Assembly: GCF_900143275.1 (NCBI RefSeq)
Contig: NZ_FSRO01000001.1
Span: 62,001-126,000 of the forward strand
Origin: Nitrosomonas cryotolerans ATCC 49181
GTDB lineage: Bacteria; Pseudomonadota; Gammaproteobacteria; Burkholderiales; Nitrosomonadaceae
Direction: 5' to 3'
DNA: 64,000 nt
This document shows positions 27,608 through 37,704 of this stretch, in pieces. Position 1 is the first letter of the stretch. Each line of letters begins with the position of its first letter. The notes under the pieces were generated by a model. That model was given only the letters and a program-made list of their open reading frames with translations. It was not told the DNA's origin and searched no databases. Made by a program: the position numbers and the translations under genes.

Positions 27608-29164
27608 ATGACAAGCAACCAACAACGCGCCGCCCTTCAACGCCAAATCTGGTCAATCGCTAATGATGTACGCGGCTCAGTAGATGGCTGGGACTTTAAA
27701 CAATATGTCCTCGGCACCCTGTTTTACCGCTTCATCAGCGAAAACTTTGCCCTCTATATTGAGGCCGATGACGATAGTATTCATTACGCCCAGCTTAGCG
27801 ATGAGGTGATCACGCCAGCCATCAAAGACGACGCCATTAAAACTAAGGGTTACTTCATCTATCCCAGTCAGCTGTTTGCCAATGTCGCAAAAAAAGCCAA
27901 CAGCAACGAAAGCCTGAACACCGATCTCGCCGCCATTTTTGCCGCTATCGAAGCCTCGGCCAGTGGCTACCCCTCCGAAGGCGACATCAAAGGCCTGTTT
28001 GCTGATTTCGATACCACCAGTAACCGCCTCGGTAATACCGTTAAAGACAAAAACCTTCGTTTAACGGCGGTACTGAAAGGCGTGGCAGGCTTGGATTTTG
28101 GTCATGATTTTTATGAAAAGAGTGATGCCGCCCAGATTGACCTGTTCGGCGATGCTTACGAATTTCTGATCTCCAATTATGCCGCCAATGCCGGTAAATC
28201 GGGTGGTGAATTTTTCACCCCGCAGCATGTCTCCAAGCTGATTGCCCAGCTTGCCATGCACAAGCAAACCAGCGTCAATAAAATTTATGACCCGGCTGCC
28301 GGCTCCGGCTCGCTGCTGCTGCAAGCCAAAAAACACTTCGACGCCCATATTATTGAAGAGGGCTTCTTCGGCCAGGAGATCAACCACACCACCTACAACC
28401 TTGCCCGTATGAACATGTTTTTGCACAACATCAACTACGACAAATTCAATATGCAGCTGGGCAATACCTTAACAGACCCGCACTTTTTGGATGACAAACC
28501 CTTTGATGCTATCGTCTCCAACCCGCCGTATTCCGTGAAGTGGATAGGTAGTGATGATCCCACCCTGATCAACGATGATCGATTTGCCCCTGCCGGTGTG
28601 CTTGCACCCAAATCCAAAGCTGACTTTGCCTTTGTACTACACGCGCTTAATTATCTATCCAGCAAGGGCCGTGCTGCTATTGTTTGCTTCCCCGGTATTT
28701 TTTACCGTGGCGGTGCTGAGCAGAAAATTCGCCAATATTTGGTGGATAACAACTATGTGGAAACCGTGATTTCGTTAGCGCCCAACCTGTTTTTTGGCAC
28801 CACCATCGCCGTGAATATTTTGGTGCTCTCCAAACATAAAACTGACACAACCACCCAGTTTATTGATGCCAGTGGTTTGTTTAAAAAAGATACCAATACC
28901 AACACCCTGACCGATGCACACATTGAACAGATCATGCAGGTGTTCGATAGCAAAGCGAATGTGGAACACTTCGCCAAATCCATACCGTTTGAGAAGGTGT
29001 CCGCCAACGATTACAACCTATCGGTCAGCAGTTATGTGGAAGCCAAAGATAGTCGCGAAGTGACCGATATTACAAAGCTCAATGCCGAGCTAAAAACCAC
29101 AGTCGCCAAGATCGATCAACTGCGTACCGATATTGATGAGATTGTGGCGGAGATAGACGCATGA
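27608..29164 (+). CDS. hsdM: Type I restriction-modification methyltransferase subunit HsdM
   Basis: The 518-aa protein is a type IC HsdM: N-terminal bundle starting [23 protein letters not shown]-binding motif [14 protein letters not shown] (about 226-238) and catalytic NPPY (about 305) for N6-adenine methylation. It works as an M2S1 methyltransferase with HsdS and as R2M2S1 for restriction. AGGAACAACAGC precedes the ATG. Its stop overlaps the hsdS start by 4 bases (ATGA), so the two are coupled. Confidence 0.95.
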   Translation: MTSNQQRAALQRQIWSIANDVRGSVDGWDFKQYVLGTLFYRFISENFALYIEADDDSIHYAQLSDEVITPAIKDDAIKTKGYFIYPSQLFANVAKKANSNESLNTDLAAIFAAIEASASGYPSEGDIKGLFADFDTTSNRLGNTVKDKNLRLTAVLKGVAGLDFGHDFYEKSDAAQIDLFGDAYEFLISNYAANAGKSGGEFFTPQHVSKLIAQLAMHKQTSVNKIYDPAAGSGSLLLQAKKHFDAHIIEEGFFGQEINHTTYNLARMNMFLHNINYDKFNMQLGNTLTDPHFLDDKPFDAIVSNPPYSVKWIGSDDPTLINDDRFAPAGVLAPKSKADFAFVLHALNYLSSKGRAAIVCFPGIFYRGGAEQKIRQYLVDNNYVETVISLAPNLFFGTTIAVNILVLSKHKTDTTTQFIDASGLFKKDTNTNTLTDAHIEQIMQVFDSKANVEHFAKSIPFEKVSANDYNLSVSSYVEAKDSREVTDITKLNAELKTTVAKIDQLRTDIDEIVAEIDA

Positions 29165-30339
29165 GCAGTACGAGCTTTATGGAAAGACTGCTTGATGGGA
29201 TTGAGATGGGCTGGCCAGCATTAGGGGATCTTTGTGAGAAGATTTCGTCGGGGAAAAATAAAGAAAAATGTGAAGATGGATTGTATCCAGTATTCGGTTC
29301 AACTGGGGTTATTGGAAGAACAAACAATAAAGGCTATGAAAAGGTACAGATTTTAGTTGCTAGAGTTGGCGCTAATGCTGGGCGAGTAAATATCGCCCAA
29401 GGAGAATATGACGTTTCAGATAATACATTAATTGTTCAAAACAAAGAAAATATTATTTTGAAATACTTATATTACTATTTGGTAAATATAAACCTAAACC
29501 GAATTGCTCAGGGGGCTGGTCAACTATTGATTACAGCAGGCCAACTGAAATCGATCCAAATCCCCATTCCCTGCCCAGAAAACCCAAAAAAATCGCTAGA
29601 AATCCAATCTGAAATCGTCCGCATTCTGGACGCCTTCACTGAGCTGACCGCTGAGCTGACCGCTGAGCTGACCGCCCGCAAAAAACAATACAACTACTAC
29701 CGTGATCAGTTGTTAAGTTTTGAAGAAGGGGAAGTGGAGTGGAAGACGTTAGGGGAGGTTTCGTTACCTACAAGTAATATTCGCTGGCGAGATACAAACA
29801 AAACATATCGCTATATTGATTTAACGTCCGTTAGTCGTGAAAGTAATGCGATTATTGAAACATCAGAAATTTCAGCAAAGAATGCACCAAGCAGAGCACA
29901 GAAGTTGGTTGAAAAAGATGATGTTATTTTTGCAACTACTAGGCCAACTCAATTACGACTTAGCTTGATCGATGAAGAATACTCTGGTGAGGTTGCAAGT
30001 ACAGGTTATTGCGTTTTGAGGGCTAAAAGCAATGAGGTTTTGCCTAAATGGATTTACTACTACCTTTCCTCAACTAACTTTAAAAACTATGTTGAAGAAA
30101 ATCAAAGTGGTGCTGCATATCCTGCTATTTCTGATGGGAAGGTGAAAAGTTTCATAATCCCCACTCCTCACCCAGCAGACCAAGCCCGCATCGTCGCCAT
30201 CTTGGATAAGTTCGACGCCCTAACTAATTCCATCAGTGAAGGCTTGCCCCGCGAAATCGAGTTGCGCCAAAAGCAATACGAGTATTACCGCGATTTGCTA
30301 TTGAGCTTCCCCAAGCCAGATTCAGAGGTAGCGGCGTGA
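29161..30339 (+). CDS. hsdS: Type IC specificity subunit HsdS
   Basis: HsdS chooses the bipartite DNA target. The 392-aa protein has two target-recognition domains, each ending in a conserved coiled-coil half: [20 protein letters not shown] ... YYRDQLLSF after the first and [15 protein letters not shown] ... YYRDLLLSF at the end. The first spacer contains three ELTA repeats (29641-29676), the same type of repeat that sets target spacing in EcoR124I versus EcoR124II. The two recognition domains differ, so the target should be asymmetric. The specificity itself cannot be read from sequence. Confidence 0.93.
   Translation: MSSTSFMERLLDGIEMGWPALGDLCEKISSGKNKEKCEDGLYPVFGSTGVIGRTNNKGYEKVQILVARVGANAGRVNIAQGEYDVSDNTLIVQNKENIILKYLYYYLVNINLNRIAQGAGQLLITAGQLKSIQIPIPCPENPKKSLEIQSEIVRILDAFTELTAELTAELTARKKQYNYYRDQLLSFEEGEVEWKTLGEVSLPTSNIRWRDTNKTYRYIDLTSVSRESNAIIETSEISAKNAPSRAQKLVEKDDVIFATTRPTQLRLSLIDEEYSGEVASTGYCVLRAKSNEVLPKWIYYYLSSTNFKNYVEENQSGAAYPAISDGKVKSFIIPTPHPADQARIVAILDKFDALTNSISEGLPREIELRQKQYEYYRDLLLSFPKPDSEVAA
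29641..29676 (+). repeat. Three 12-bp repeats encoding ELTA in hsdS
   Basis: GAGCTGACCGCT, GAGCTGACCGCT and GAGCTGACCGCC are adjacent and in frame. Slippage or unequal exchange would add or remove four residues between the recognition domains. Confidence 0.95.
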
Positions 30340-30375
30340 TATGAGCAAGACGCTAACGGAAATACACTGCCAAGG

Positions 30376-31422
30376 ATGTGCCCTATGCCTAACCTAAGCC
30401 TGCAAGACCAAACCACGGAGTTTTTGCTTTACACCGTGCCCAGTGGTGAGATCAAAGTGGAAGTGTTGCTCAGTGGTGAGACCCTCTGGCTGACCCAGAA
30501 GCGTATGGCAGAGTTGTTCGGCGTCGGTGTGCCGGCCATCTCCAAGCACCTGAAAAATATTTTTGCAAGCAATGAGTTACAAGAAGAAGTGGTTGTTTCC
30601 ATTTTGGAAAATACCACTGAACACGGCGCGGTGGCAGGACTCACCCAAACCCAGCAAGTCAAATACTACAGCCTCGATGCTGTGATTTCGGTGGGCTACC
30701 GGATCAATTCCGCCCAGGCCACCCAGTTTCGTATCTGGGCCACCCAGCTGATTAAAGAGTACATCATCAAGGGTTTTGCCATGGATGATGAGCGCCTGAA
30801 AAATGGCCGCTATTTTGGCAAAGACTACTTCCGCGAGTTGCTAGAGCGGGTACGCTCCATCCGCGCCAGCGAGCGGCGCATTTACCAGCAGATTACCGAT
30901 ATTTTCGCCGAGTGCAGTATTGATTACGATCCAAAATCGAAAACCACCCAACAGTTCTACGCCCATGTGCAAGACAAGTTCCATTTTGCCATTACCGGCC
31001 ATACCGCCGCCGAGATTATTTCGCTGAAGGCCGATGCTAACAAGCCCCTGATGGGCATGAGCTCCTATAAAAATGCGCCAGAGGGGCGCGTATTAAAATC
31101 AGATGCTACGGTGGCCAAAAATTATTTAAGTGAAGATGAAATAAAACAGCTGGAACGCGCCGTAGCGGCGTTTTTTGATTATATCGAAGGGATCATTGAG
31201 CGGCGCAACACCTTCACGATGGAAGGCTTTGCCGAGAGCGTGAACAAATTCCTCGCGTTTAATGAGTACCAAATTCTTGAAGGTTACGGAAAAGTGTCGC
31301 GCAAGTTGGCAGAGCAAAAGGCTCATGCGGAATACGACAAATTCAACAAGCAACAACGCATCGAATCAGACTTTGATCGGGAAGTAAAAAAACTGCTGAA
31401 CAAAAAGGATAACGAGGCATGA
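30376..31422 (+). CDS. RhuM-family protein within the hsd operon
   Basis: The 348-aa protein matches the RhuM/virulence-protein family: [20 protein letters not shown], an HTH-like stretch [20 protein letters not shown], then [20 protein letters not shown] and [20 protein letters not shown]. The middle part resembles a Fic/DOC-like helical region in some descriptions but the HPFx motif is absent. It lies between hsdS and hsdR and overlaps hsdR by ATGA. RhuM genes are frequent passengers of type I restriction operons; their function is unknown. Confidence 0.85.
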   Translation: MCPMPNLSLQDQTTEFLLYTVPSGEIKVEVLLSGETLWLTQKRMAELFGVGVPAISKHLKNIFASNELQEEVVVSILENTTEHGAVAGLTQTQQVKYYSLDAVISVGYRINSAQATQFRIWATQLIKEYIIKGFAMDDERLKNGRYFGKDYFRELLERVRSIRASERRIYQQITDIFAECSIDYDPKSKTTQQFYAHVQDKFHFAITGHTAAEIISLKADANKPLMGMSSYKNAPEGRVLKSDATVAKNYLSEDEIKQLERAVAAFFDYIEGIIERRNTFTMEGFAESVNKFLAFNEYQILEGYGKVSRKLAEQKAHAEYDKFNKQQRIESDFDREVKKLLNKKDNEA

Positions 31423-34400
31423 CGGATTATAAAGTCATCGCTGAATCGAACAACTTTATCGTTCTGGATAAATACAACAAAGATTGGAAAGTGGCCGACA
31501 GCTACCAGAGCGAAGATGCGTTAGAGTGCGAGTTGATTCAGGATTTGCAAAATCAGGGCTATGAGTACCTGCCTGGTCTGAGCAACCCGCAGGCCATGCT
31601 AGCCAATGTGCGCGTGCAGTTGCAAACCCTCAATAGCGTGACGTTTCTTGAGGGCGAATGGCGCCGCTTTGTGGAAACGTATCTCGATAAGCCCAGTGAT
31701 ACCATCCTGGATAAAACCCGCAAAATCCACGATGACTATATTCACGACTTTGTATTTGACGATGGCCGCATTAAAAACATTTACCTGCTGGATAAAAACA
31801 ACATCGCCCGCAACAAAGTTCAGGTGATCAAGCAGTTTAAACAAACCGGCAGCTATGCTAACCGTTATGATGTGACTATTCTGGTGAACGGCCTACCGCT
31901 GGTACAAATCGAGCTGAAAAAGCGTGGCGTCGCCATTCGCGAAGCCTTTAACCAGGTGCATCGTTACAGCAAAGAGAGCTTTAACAGCGCGGATTCGCTG
32001 TATAAGTACTTGCAGTTGTTTGTCATCTCTAACGGCACCGACAGCCGCTATTTTGCCAATACCACCCAGCGCAACAAAAACAGCTTCGACTTCAGCATGC
32101 ACTGGGCGAAGGCCGATAACAGCCTGATTAAGGATCTAAAAGACTTTACCGCTACCTTCTTCCAGAAAAACACCCTGCTCAATGTGTTGCTGCATTATTC
32201 GGTGTTTGATGTGAGTGACACATTACTGGTTATGCGCCCCTACCAGATTGCGGCCACCGAGCGTATTTTGTGGAAGGTGAAAAGCACTTATGAGGCAAAA
32301 AACTGGAGCAACCCGCAAAGTGGCGGTTTTATCTGGCATACCACCGGCTCTGGTAAAACCTTAACCAGCTTTAAAGCCGCGCGTTTGGCTACCGAATTGG
32401 CGTTTATCGACAAGGTGTTTTTTGTGGTGGACCGAAAAGACCTAGACTACCAGACGATGAAAGAATACCAGCGCTTTTCACCCGACAGTGTGAATGGCTC
32501 AGACAGCACCGCAGGTTTAAAGCGCAATCTGGATAAAGATGATAACAAGATCATCGTCACCACCATCCAGAAGCTCAACAACCTGATGAAAAACGAAGGC
32601 AATCTGCCCATCTACAACAAGCAGGTGGTATTTATTTTTGATGAATGCCACCGCAGCCAGTTTGGTGAAGCTCAGAAAAACCTGAACAAGAAATTCAAAC
32701 GCTTCTATCAGTTTGGCTTTACCGGCACGCCCATCTTTCCGCAAAACGCTTTAGGTGCGGAAACCACCGCCAGCGTGTTTGGCCGCGAACTGCATTCCTA
32801 TGTGATTACCGATGCGATACGCGATGAGAAAGTGCTCAAGTTCAAGGTCGACTACAACGATGTGCGCCACAAATTTAAGGCGATTGAAACTGAACAGGAT
32901 GAGAAAAAACTATCTGCCGCTGAAAACAAAGAGGCGCTGTTACACCCAGAGCGTATTCGCGAAATTTCCCAGTACATTCTGAACAACTACCGCCAGAAAA
33001 CTCATCGCCTGCAAGCCAATGCTAAGGGCTTTAATGCCATGCTTGCCGTGAGCAGTGTGGATGCAGCTAAGCTCTATTATGAATCGCTGAATAAGTTGCA
33101 GGCTGAGAGCGAAAAACCGCTGAAAATCGCCACCATATTTTCCTTTGCTGCCAATGAAGAGCAGGATGCGGTGGGTGATATTCTGGATGAAAGCTTTGAT
33201 GTTTCGGCCATGAATAGCAGCGCCAAAGAGTTTTTAAACTCTGCGATAGGCGATTATAACGCCTTCTTTAAAACCAATTTCAGTGTCGATAGCAACGGCT
33301 TCCAGAATTACTACCGTGATTTGGCTAAGCGGATGAAAACCAAGGAAATCGATCTGCTGATTGTGGTGGGTATGTTCCTTACTGGTTTTGATGCTCCAAC
33401 GCTCAATACGCTGTTTGTGGATAAAAATCTGCGTTACCACGGTTTGATGCAGGCCTTTTCGCGCACCAACCGCATTTATGACGCCACTAAAACCTTTGGC
33501 AATATCGTCACATTCCGTGATCTGGAAATGGCCACCGTGGATGCTATCACTCTGTTTGGTGATAAAAACACTAAAAACGTGGTGTTGGAAAAGAGCTATA
33601 AGGAATACATGGAAGGCTTTACCGATGTGGTGACCGGTGAAGCCAGACGCGGTTTTATGGATGTGGTGAGCGAGCTGGAGCAACGCTTTCCTGATCCGAG
33701 CGCCATTAAAAAAGAGTCCGATAAAAAAGACTTTGCCAAACTCTTTGGCGAATACCTGCGGGTAGAGAACGTGTTGCAAAACTATGATGAGTTTGCCAGT
33801 CTGAAAGCCACGCAAAGCCTTGACATGAACGACCCCGAAGCGGTTGAAGCGTTTAAAGCAGAACATTATTTGGATGATGAAAAACTGGCTGAGTTACAGA
33901 CCATACGCCTGCCAGCCGAACGTAAGATTCAGGATTACCGTTCTACCTACAACGACATCCGCGATTGGCAGCGCCGTCAAAAATCAGCAGAAGAGAAAGC
34001 AAAATCCACCATCGACTGGGATGACGTGGTGTTCGAGATAGACTTGCTGAAATCCCAGGAGATCAACCTGGATTACATTCTTGAGCTGATTTTCGAGCAC
34101 AACAAGAAAACCAAAAGCAAAGCCGATCTGGTTGATGAGGTGCGCCGTGTGATTCGTGCCAGTCTCGGCAACCGCGCCAAAGAAAGCCTGTTAGTGGATT
34201 TCATCAATCAAACCGACCTCGATCAGATTGGCGAGAAGTCCAGCGTGATTGAAGCATTCTTTTCCTTTGCCCAAGTTGAGCAGCAACGAGAAGCCGAGGA
34301 ACTGATCAACACAGAAAGCCTGAATGTGGAAGAAGCCCGACGCTATATCACCAACTCACTCAAGCGGGAGTACGCCAGCGACGCAGGAACAGAGCTTAAT

Positions 34401-34562
34401 GCCATTCTGCCAAAGATGAGCCCGTTAAACCCACAATACCTCACCAAGAAACAAAGCGTGTTTCAAAAGATCGCTAGTTTCGTTGAGAAATTCAAAGGTG
34501 TGGGTGGAGAGTTTAACTACCGACAATCTGACCGAGAAAGATTTGGTGAATTACGCCTATAG
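31419..34562 (+). CDS. hsdR: Type I restriction endonuclease subunit HsdR
   Basis: HsdR is the motor and nuclease of the type I complex. The 1047-aa protein has the PD-(D/E)xK nuclease near residues 150-170 ([20 protein letters not shown]), Walker [12 protein letters not shown] (about 307-317), DECH box [14 protein letters not shown], motif [12 protein letters not shown] and motif [12 protein letters not shown]. The C-terminal domain runs to [15 protein letters not shown]. The last 16 residues ([17 protein letters not shown]) are low-complexity and lie where another frame takes over (34483-34809), so the end may be shifted. Confidence 0.95.
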   Translation: MTDYKVIAESNNFIVLDKYNKDWKVADSYQSEDALECELIQDLQNQGYEYLPGLSNPQAMLANVRVQLQTLNSVTFLEGEWRRFVETYLDKPSDTILDKTRKIHDDYIHDFVFDDGRIKNIYLLDKNNIARNKVQVIKQFKQTGSYANRYDVTILVNGLPLVQIELKKRGVAIREAFNQVHRYSKESFNSADSLYKYLQLFVISNGTDSRYFANTTQRNKNSFDFSMHWAKADNSLIKDLKDFTATFFQKNTLLNVLLHYSVFDVSDTLLVMRPYQIAATERILWKVKSTYEAKNWSNPQSGGFIWHTTGSGKTLTSFKAARLATELAFIDKVFFVVDRKDLDYQTMKEYQRFSPDSVNGSDSTAGLKRNLDKDDNKIIVTTIQKLNNLMKNEGNLPIYNKQVVFIFDECHRSQFGEAQKNLNKKFKRFYQFGFTGTPIFPQNALGAETTASVFGRELHSYVITDAIRDEKVLKFKVDYNDVRHKFKAIETEQDEKKLSAAENKEALLHPERIREISQYILNNYRQKTHRLQANAKGFNAMLAVSSVDAAKLYYESLNKLQAESEKPLKIATIFSFAANEEQDAVGDILDESFDVSAMNSSAKEFLNSAIGDYNAFFKTNFSVDSNGFQNYYRDLAKRMKTKEIDLLIVVGMFLTGFDAPTLNTLFVDKNLRYHGLMQAFSRTNRIYDATKTFGNIVTFRDLEMATVDAITLFGDKNTKNVVLEKSYKEYMEGFTDVVTGEARRGFMDVVSELEQRFPDPSAIKKESDKKDFAKLFGEYLRVENVLQNYDEFASLKATQSLDMNDPEAVEAFKAEHYLDDEKLAELQTIRLPAERKIQDYRSTYNDIRDWQRRQKSAEEKAKSTIDWDDVVFEIDLLKSQEINLDYILELIFEHNKKTKSKADLVDEVRRVIRASLGNRAKESLLVDFINQTDLDQIGEKSSVIEAFFSFAQVEQQREAEELINTESLNVEEARRYITNSLKREYASDAGTELNAILPKMSPLNPQYLTKKQSVFQKIASFVEKFKGVGGEFNYRQSDRERFGELRL

Positions 34563-34809
34563 CATTCGAGACAAAATCAGCCAGAATGCCTTGGTCATGA
34601 AGCAAATTGCCAATAACTCACCAGAACAGGCGATGCTGGGAGCCTTCACCAAGGCCGTGGATGATGCTGTTATGGATAGCGGTGAGGCGTATCAGAATCA
34701 GATGATGCAGTTGTTATCTAACCCCGAAAAATTGGCTGGGTTTGCCAAGCTGGTGTTTGATTCTCTGGAGTTGACGGCGCCTCAGAAAATGGAAAATAAA
34801 GCACGCTAA
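34483..34809 (+). CDS. HsdR C-terminal extension in another frame (frameshifted or separate)
   Basis: This frame overlaps the end of hsdR by 80 bases, +1 relative to it, and runs 75 codons beyond. Its core ([60 protein letters not shown]) resembles a helical tail that, from memory, is fused to some HsdR proteins. The ATG at 34483 lies inside hsdR without a clear ribosome site. Either hsdR has a frameshift near 34500-34560 or the tail is a separate coupled polypeptide. Confidence 0.55.
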   Translation: MRNSKVWVESLTTDNLTEKDLVNYAYSIRDKISQNALVMKQIANNSPEQAMLGAFTKAVDDAVMDSGEAYQNQMMQLLSNPEKLAGFAKLVFDSLELTAPQKMENKAR

Positions 34810-34824
34810 GCGGTTTCAACAAAT

Positions 34825-35781
34825 TCATGACTGGGTTAGTTTCGGAATTAAGCGAATATAGATCAGCTCGCTGATTAACTCGACAAGTGTTTGTGTAACG
34901 ACGATGGCTGGCAATACGGGTATGGCTCCAGGCACAGCAAGCGCGAGCGGCAACACCACCAGCGAATTTCGCGTGCCGGCGCTGAATGCAATAGCACGGC
35001 CAGCCGGTACGTCAAGGCGGAACAACCGACCCACCAGCCACCCTAGAAAGGGAGCAATCGCCGCAAAGGCAATATAGATTGGGATCACTTGCAAGACCAC
35101 ATTGATCGCAGACTGGAGTTGTGGCACTACAGCCGCGATGACCACGAACAAGACAAGCGCCGTCGCAGGCACCGGGAGCAATCCTAGCCGGGTAAATACC
35201 CACTCGCCTGCTCGAGTCCGAATTGCCCAAAATTGGACAAGACCAGCAAGTACAAGCGGAACCGCAATGAGCCAAACAAACGCGTGAACGAACGGACCGA
35301 GCTGCACAAGGCTAGTTGCATCCTTTCCAAGAAACAGACCGAGATAGATCGGTAGCAACAGCATTTGTACGATCAAGAGCGCGGGCGTTGCCGCCAGCAA
35401 CAGGCGCGCATTGGCGCGACCAAGGTGCGAAAAGGCCACAACGTAGTCAATGCAAGGTGTAAGCAGCACTAACAGCACACCGAGAAACACCATTGGATCG
35501 GGCGGCAGAAACTGCACTAGAAGTGCTACAAGCAGGGGCACCATAACGAAATTCGTAATGAGCAATGCTGCGAAGAATTTAGCGCAAATGAAGGCCCGCC
35601 CGAGATCGACAAGGGGCACTTGCAGGAATGTCACGAACAACATCAATGCAATTGCTGGATTAACGCCAGCCCCAAGAACAGTTGTTCCAGGCACGAACAT
35701 GGCAATGGCCGCTGCCAGGACTACCGTGGCAAAGTAAACGCTGATTTGCCTATTTTCCAGGAACTCCCTGAGTTTTTGCAT
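34825..35781 (-). CDS. SBF/ACR3-like membrane transporter
   Basis: The 318-aa, about ten-helix protein belongs to the bile acid:sodium symporter superfamily and is closest in look to arsenite-exporter-like members (LFVTFLQVPLVDLGRAFICA; VLLVLLTPCIDYVVAFSHLG; AFSAGTRNSLVVLPLALAVP). The Cys in LTPCIDY matches the cysteine needed in ACR3. No arsR or arsC is nearby, so arsenite export is only a suggestion. It is convergent with hsdR, separated by 15 bases. The first 63 codons and leader are duplicated at 36723-36909. Confidence 0.75.
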   Translation of the reverse strand: MQKLREFLENRQISVYFATVVLAAAIAMFVPGTTVLGAGVNPAIALMLFVTFLQVPLVDLGRAFICAKFFAALLITNFVMVPLLVALLVQFLPPDPMVFLGVLLVLLTPCIDYVVAFSHLGRANARLLLAATPALLIVQMLLLPIYLGLFLGKDATSLVQLGPFVHAFVWLIAVPLVLAGLVQFWAIRTRAGEWVFTRLGLLPVPATALVLFVVIAAVVPQLQSAINVVLQVIPIYIAFAAIAPFLGWLVGRLFRLDVPAGRAIAFSAGTRNSLVVLPLALAVPGAIPVLPAIVVTQTLVELISELIYIRLIPKLTQS

Positions 35782-35821
35782 ACTTCTCGGCTTCGCTTAA
35801 ATGCCGGGTTGACTATAGCTC

Positions 35822-36035
35822 ATTCGGATTTTGCAAAGGTTTCAAATGGTCAATTTGATTCAGAAAGTTTCCTTTGCGGGTGCGACACACGACATCAAAA
35901 TCTGAGAAGCTCACAATACACATTTATCTTATTGATTAAAAGCAGTATTTTATCACAAAGAGCAGTCAAATATGCCGTCTACCGTGCAAAGGTCTCTAGA
36001 TATTATCCTTGTTTGGGCAGCAAAGAATCATTGTA
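35822..36035. other. Short debris region
   Basis: It contains two partial MITE-B-like ends (TTTTGCAAAGGTTTC near 35830 and GCAAAGGTCTC near 35984). No gene is seen. Confidence 0.4.
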
Positions 36036-36335
36036 ATGGATAAATACCGGCAATTTTTCCTGCAAGGCGTGCGGCAGAAACCTGAGATATGGTCGAATCT
36101 GAAAGGTCAGATTTATTTAGGGGATAAGGATTTTGTCGCGGAGATGCAGAAAAGGATCGGCAAGGAAAAGTACGATTTAAATATACCCAAGCAGCAAAAG
36201 CGGCCGATCGCAATACCTTTGCCTGAGATTGCAGCACAACACAAAGACCACGCAACGGCAATTATTGCAGCCTGTAAAACAGGTGCATACAGCCAACGAG
36301 AAATCGGAGAGTACTATCATTATACCCAACGATAA
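36036..36335 (+). pseudogene. C-terminal fragment of a REP-associated (Y1-type) transposase
   Basis: About 99 codons encode the C-terminal region typical of REP-associated tyrosine transposases: YLGDKDFVAEMQKRI, then a KQQKRP segment and an HTH tail AAIIACKTGAYSQREIGEYY. The catalytic HUH and Tyr motifs would be upstream and are absent. The next frame may carry the last residues, so a frameshift ends the tail. Inactive. Confidence 0.6.
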
Positions 36336-36404
36336 TTGAGATTGTTCTTCGCAAGAGCAAGAATCCTTGATTCTAGACCTGACACCTTTTTTGCGTGGAT
36401 GATA

Positions 36405-36514
36405 AAGACCGCTGCATAACTGGTTATCTCGGGCTGGCAAGGTTTTTAAGTGTTTGATTTATCAATACTGCAAGTAATCAGAAAAGCTCAAAAACATAGT
36501 TATGCAGCGGTCTT
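36405..36514. repeat. MITE family A, complete copy
   Basis: A 110-bp element with AAGACCGCTGCATAACTG ends, in the same orientation as 5350-5459. It lies just downstream of the transposase fragment. Confidence 0.9.
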
Positions 36515-36571
36515 TGATATTTATCGCTAAAAAAAAGAATTAGTGTCATTTAATTCTAAAGATTACAAGTT

Positions 36572-36660
36572 GAGATCTTTGCAAAACTCCAATAATTTAA
36601 AAATTAACTATTTATAATCAATAGTCGGAAACTTCTGGCGAGGGCTTTTGCAAAAGCCTC
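36572..36660 (+). repeat. MITE family B copy
   Basis: An 89-bp element with GAGATCTTTGCAAAA / TTTTGCAAAAGCCTC ends and the family core. Confidence 0.85.
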
Positions 36661-36688
36661 TATACATACATTTTCTTGATTATCGACC

Positions 36689-36722
36689 TGACCCCGTTAT
36701 TTGTGTGACCCCGTTATTTGTG
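36689..36722 (+). repeat. Two tandem 17-bp copies (TGACCCCGTTATTTGTG)
   Basis: Exact adjacent copies at 36689-36705 and 36706-36722, ending at the duplicated transporter segment. They look like transposon-end sequence; no matching full element is in the window. Confidence 0.85.
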
Positions 36723-36909
36723 CGAACAATATCAATGCAATTGCTGGATTAACGCCAGCCCCAAGAACAGTTGTTCCGGGCAGGAACATGGCAATGGCCG
36801 CTGCCAGGACTACCGTGGCAAAGTAAACGCTGACTCGCCTATTTTCCAAGAACTCCCTGAGTTTTGCATACTTCTCGGTTTCGCTTAAATGCCAGGTTGA
36901 CTATAGCTC
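36723..36909 (-). pseudogene. Duplicated 5' fragment of the SBF/ACR3-like gene
   Basis: 187 bases repeat 35634-35821, covering the first 50 or so codons and the leader of the transporter, with a few substitutions and one T deletion (TTTT for TTTTT) that breaks the frame near the start. Both edges are abrupt. It lies in the same orientation as the complete gene, about 1.1 kb away. Confidence 0.85.
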
Positions 36910-37012
36910 GGTATCGGCACAAGATACGCCAAAAATACCACTTCATTTCTCACCGCTGTGCAAGGCAGATGTATCGCTTTCTGGGTAGAAATCTCATGAC
37001 TGTACTATCTAA

Positions 37013-37306
37013 TTACTTGAGGACCAGTTTTGGGCATCCATTATAAGACCATTGTGTCACCGTTCCGGTTGAATCTGTAACGAAAGTTTTCCTACATTCA
37101 TGTATACCATATTGATCCGAGCTAAGTGTGGACCACGTATATGTCGAACCGCCATCAGCTCGTGAAATTCTGGAAGATGGAGCCCCCCACGAAGCGGTAA
37201 GATCATCAACAGAGTAGCCAATCCATGAGTTCATTATGCTATTCGTAGATGTGCAAGCGGATATGGACATAACCATAATCAAGGCTATTGCTTTAAATAT
37301 TCTCAT
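37013..37306 (-). CDS. Small lipoprotein, SmpA/OmlA-like in outline
   Basis: The 97-aa protein has a lipobox (ALIMVMSISAC) and a compact domain (SWIGYSVDDLTASWGAPSSR; STYTWSTLSS; CRKTFVTDSTGTVTQWSYNG). The pattern, with WxG followed by a Pro-containing turn and two later cysteines, resembles short BamE/SmpA-like lipoproteins seen in many proteobacterial islands. Function unknown. Confidence 0.65.
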   Translation of the reverse strand: MRIFKAIALIMVMSISACTSTNSIMNSWIGYSVDDLTASWGAPSSRISRADGGSTYTWSTLSSDQYGIHECRKTFVTDSTGTVTQWSYNGCPKLVLK

Positions 37307-37388
37307 AAAATATTCCTGAGATTGTTTTGTGTTTTAGCGAAGCGCCACCGCTTATCGAATGCTAGGCGCATTACTGTTATAAACACTA

Positions 37389-37660
37389 CTAACGTCCATC
37401 CGTTGTTTTTCTTGAGCGCAGCATTTTAGTGTATGTCTTTTTGTGTCTACGTTGTGTCGATTGCAGCCATAAAAAACTGGTGGGCCTTTTCGTGAACAAG
37501 CCACCAAGAGGAGTAGTCCGTCCAAGTACTACATAAAGGGGAAAACTCTCTTTAAACAGAGGAAAAACCTCATTTTTTTCCAAAATGGCACGCATAACAA
37601 ATGTCATTTGGACATTTCTTCCATTGCCACAGCAAGTTTACGCAGTTGTGCAGAGGTCTT
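37389..37660 (-). pseudogene. 5' fragment of an unassigned IS, terminal repeat intact
   Basis: It starts at 37660 with AAGACCTCTGCACAACTGCG, related to the MITE-A terminus, and runs into a short frame (VMRAILEKNEVFPLFKESFP) resembling the N-terminal end of DDE transposases of the IS5/IS1182 type. About 120 bp recur in the opposite orientation at 41531-41650. The remainder of the transposase is missing. Confidence 0.5.
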
Positions 37661-37663
37661 TAT

Positions 37664-37703
37664 CAGAGCTTAACAACTTGTCCAGTTTTGCGGTACCACT
37701 TCA
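37664..37703 (-). mobile_element. Solo 40-bp IS3 left-end remnant
   Basis: It matches the left end of the complete IS3 element (3685-3724) with one change. The outer tip points right and lies one base from the SelO stop codon. A mirror copy is at 40674-40713. Confidence 0.9.
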
Positions 37704-37704
37704 G

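Noticed and set aside
33234..33866. 210-codon frame antisense to hsdR
   Set aside because: Shadow of a long, GC-richer gene; the sense frame carries all helicase motifs.
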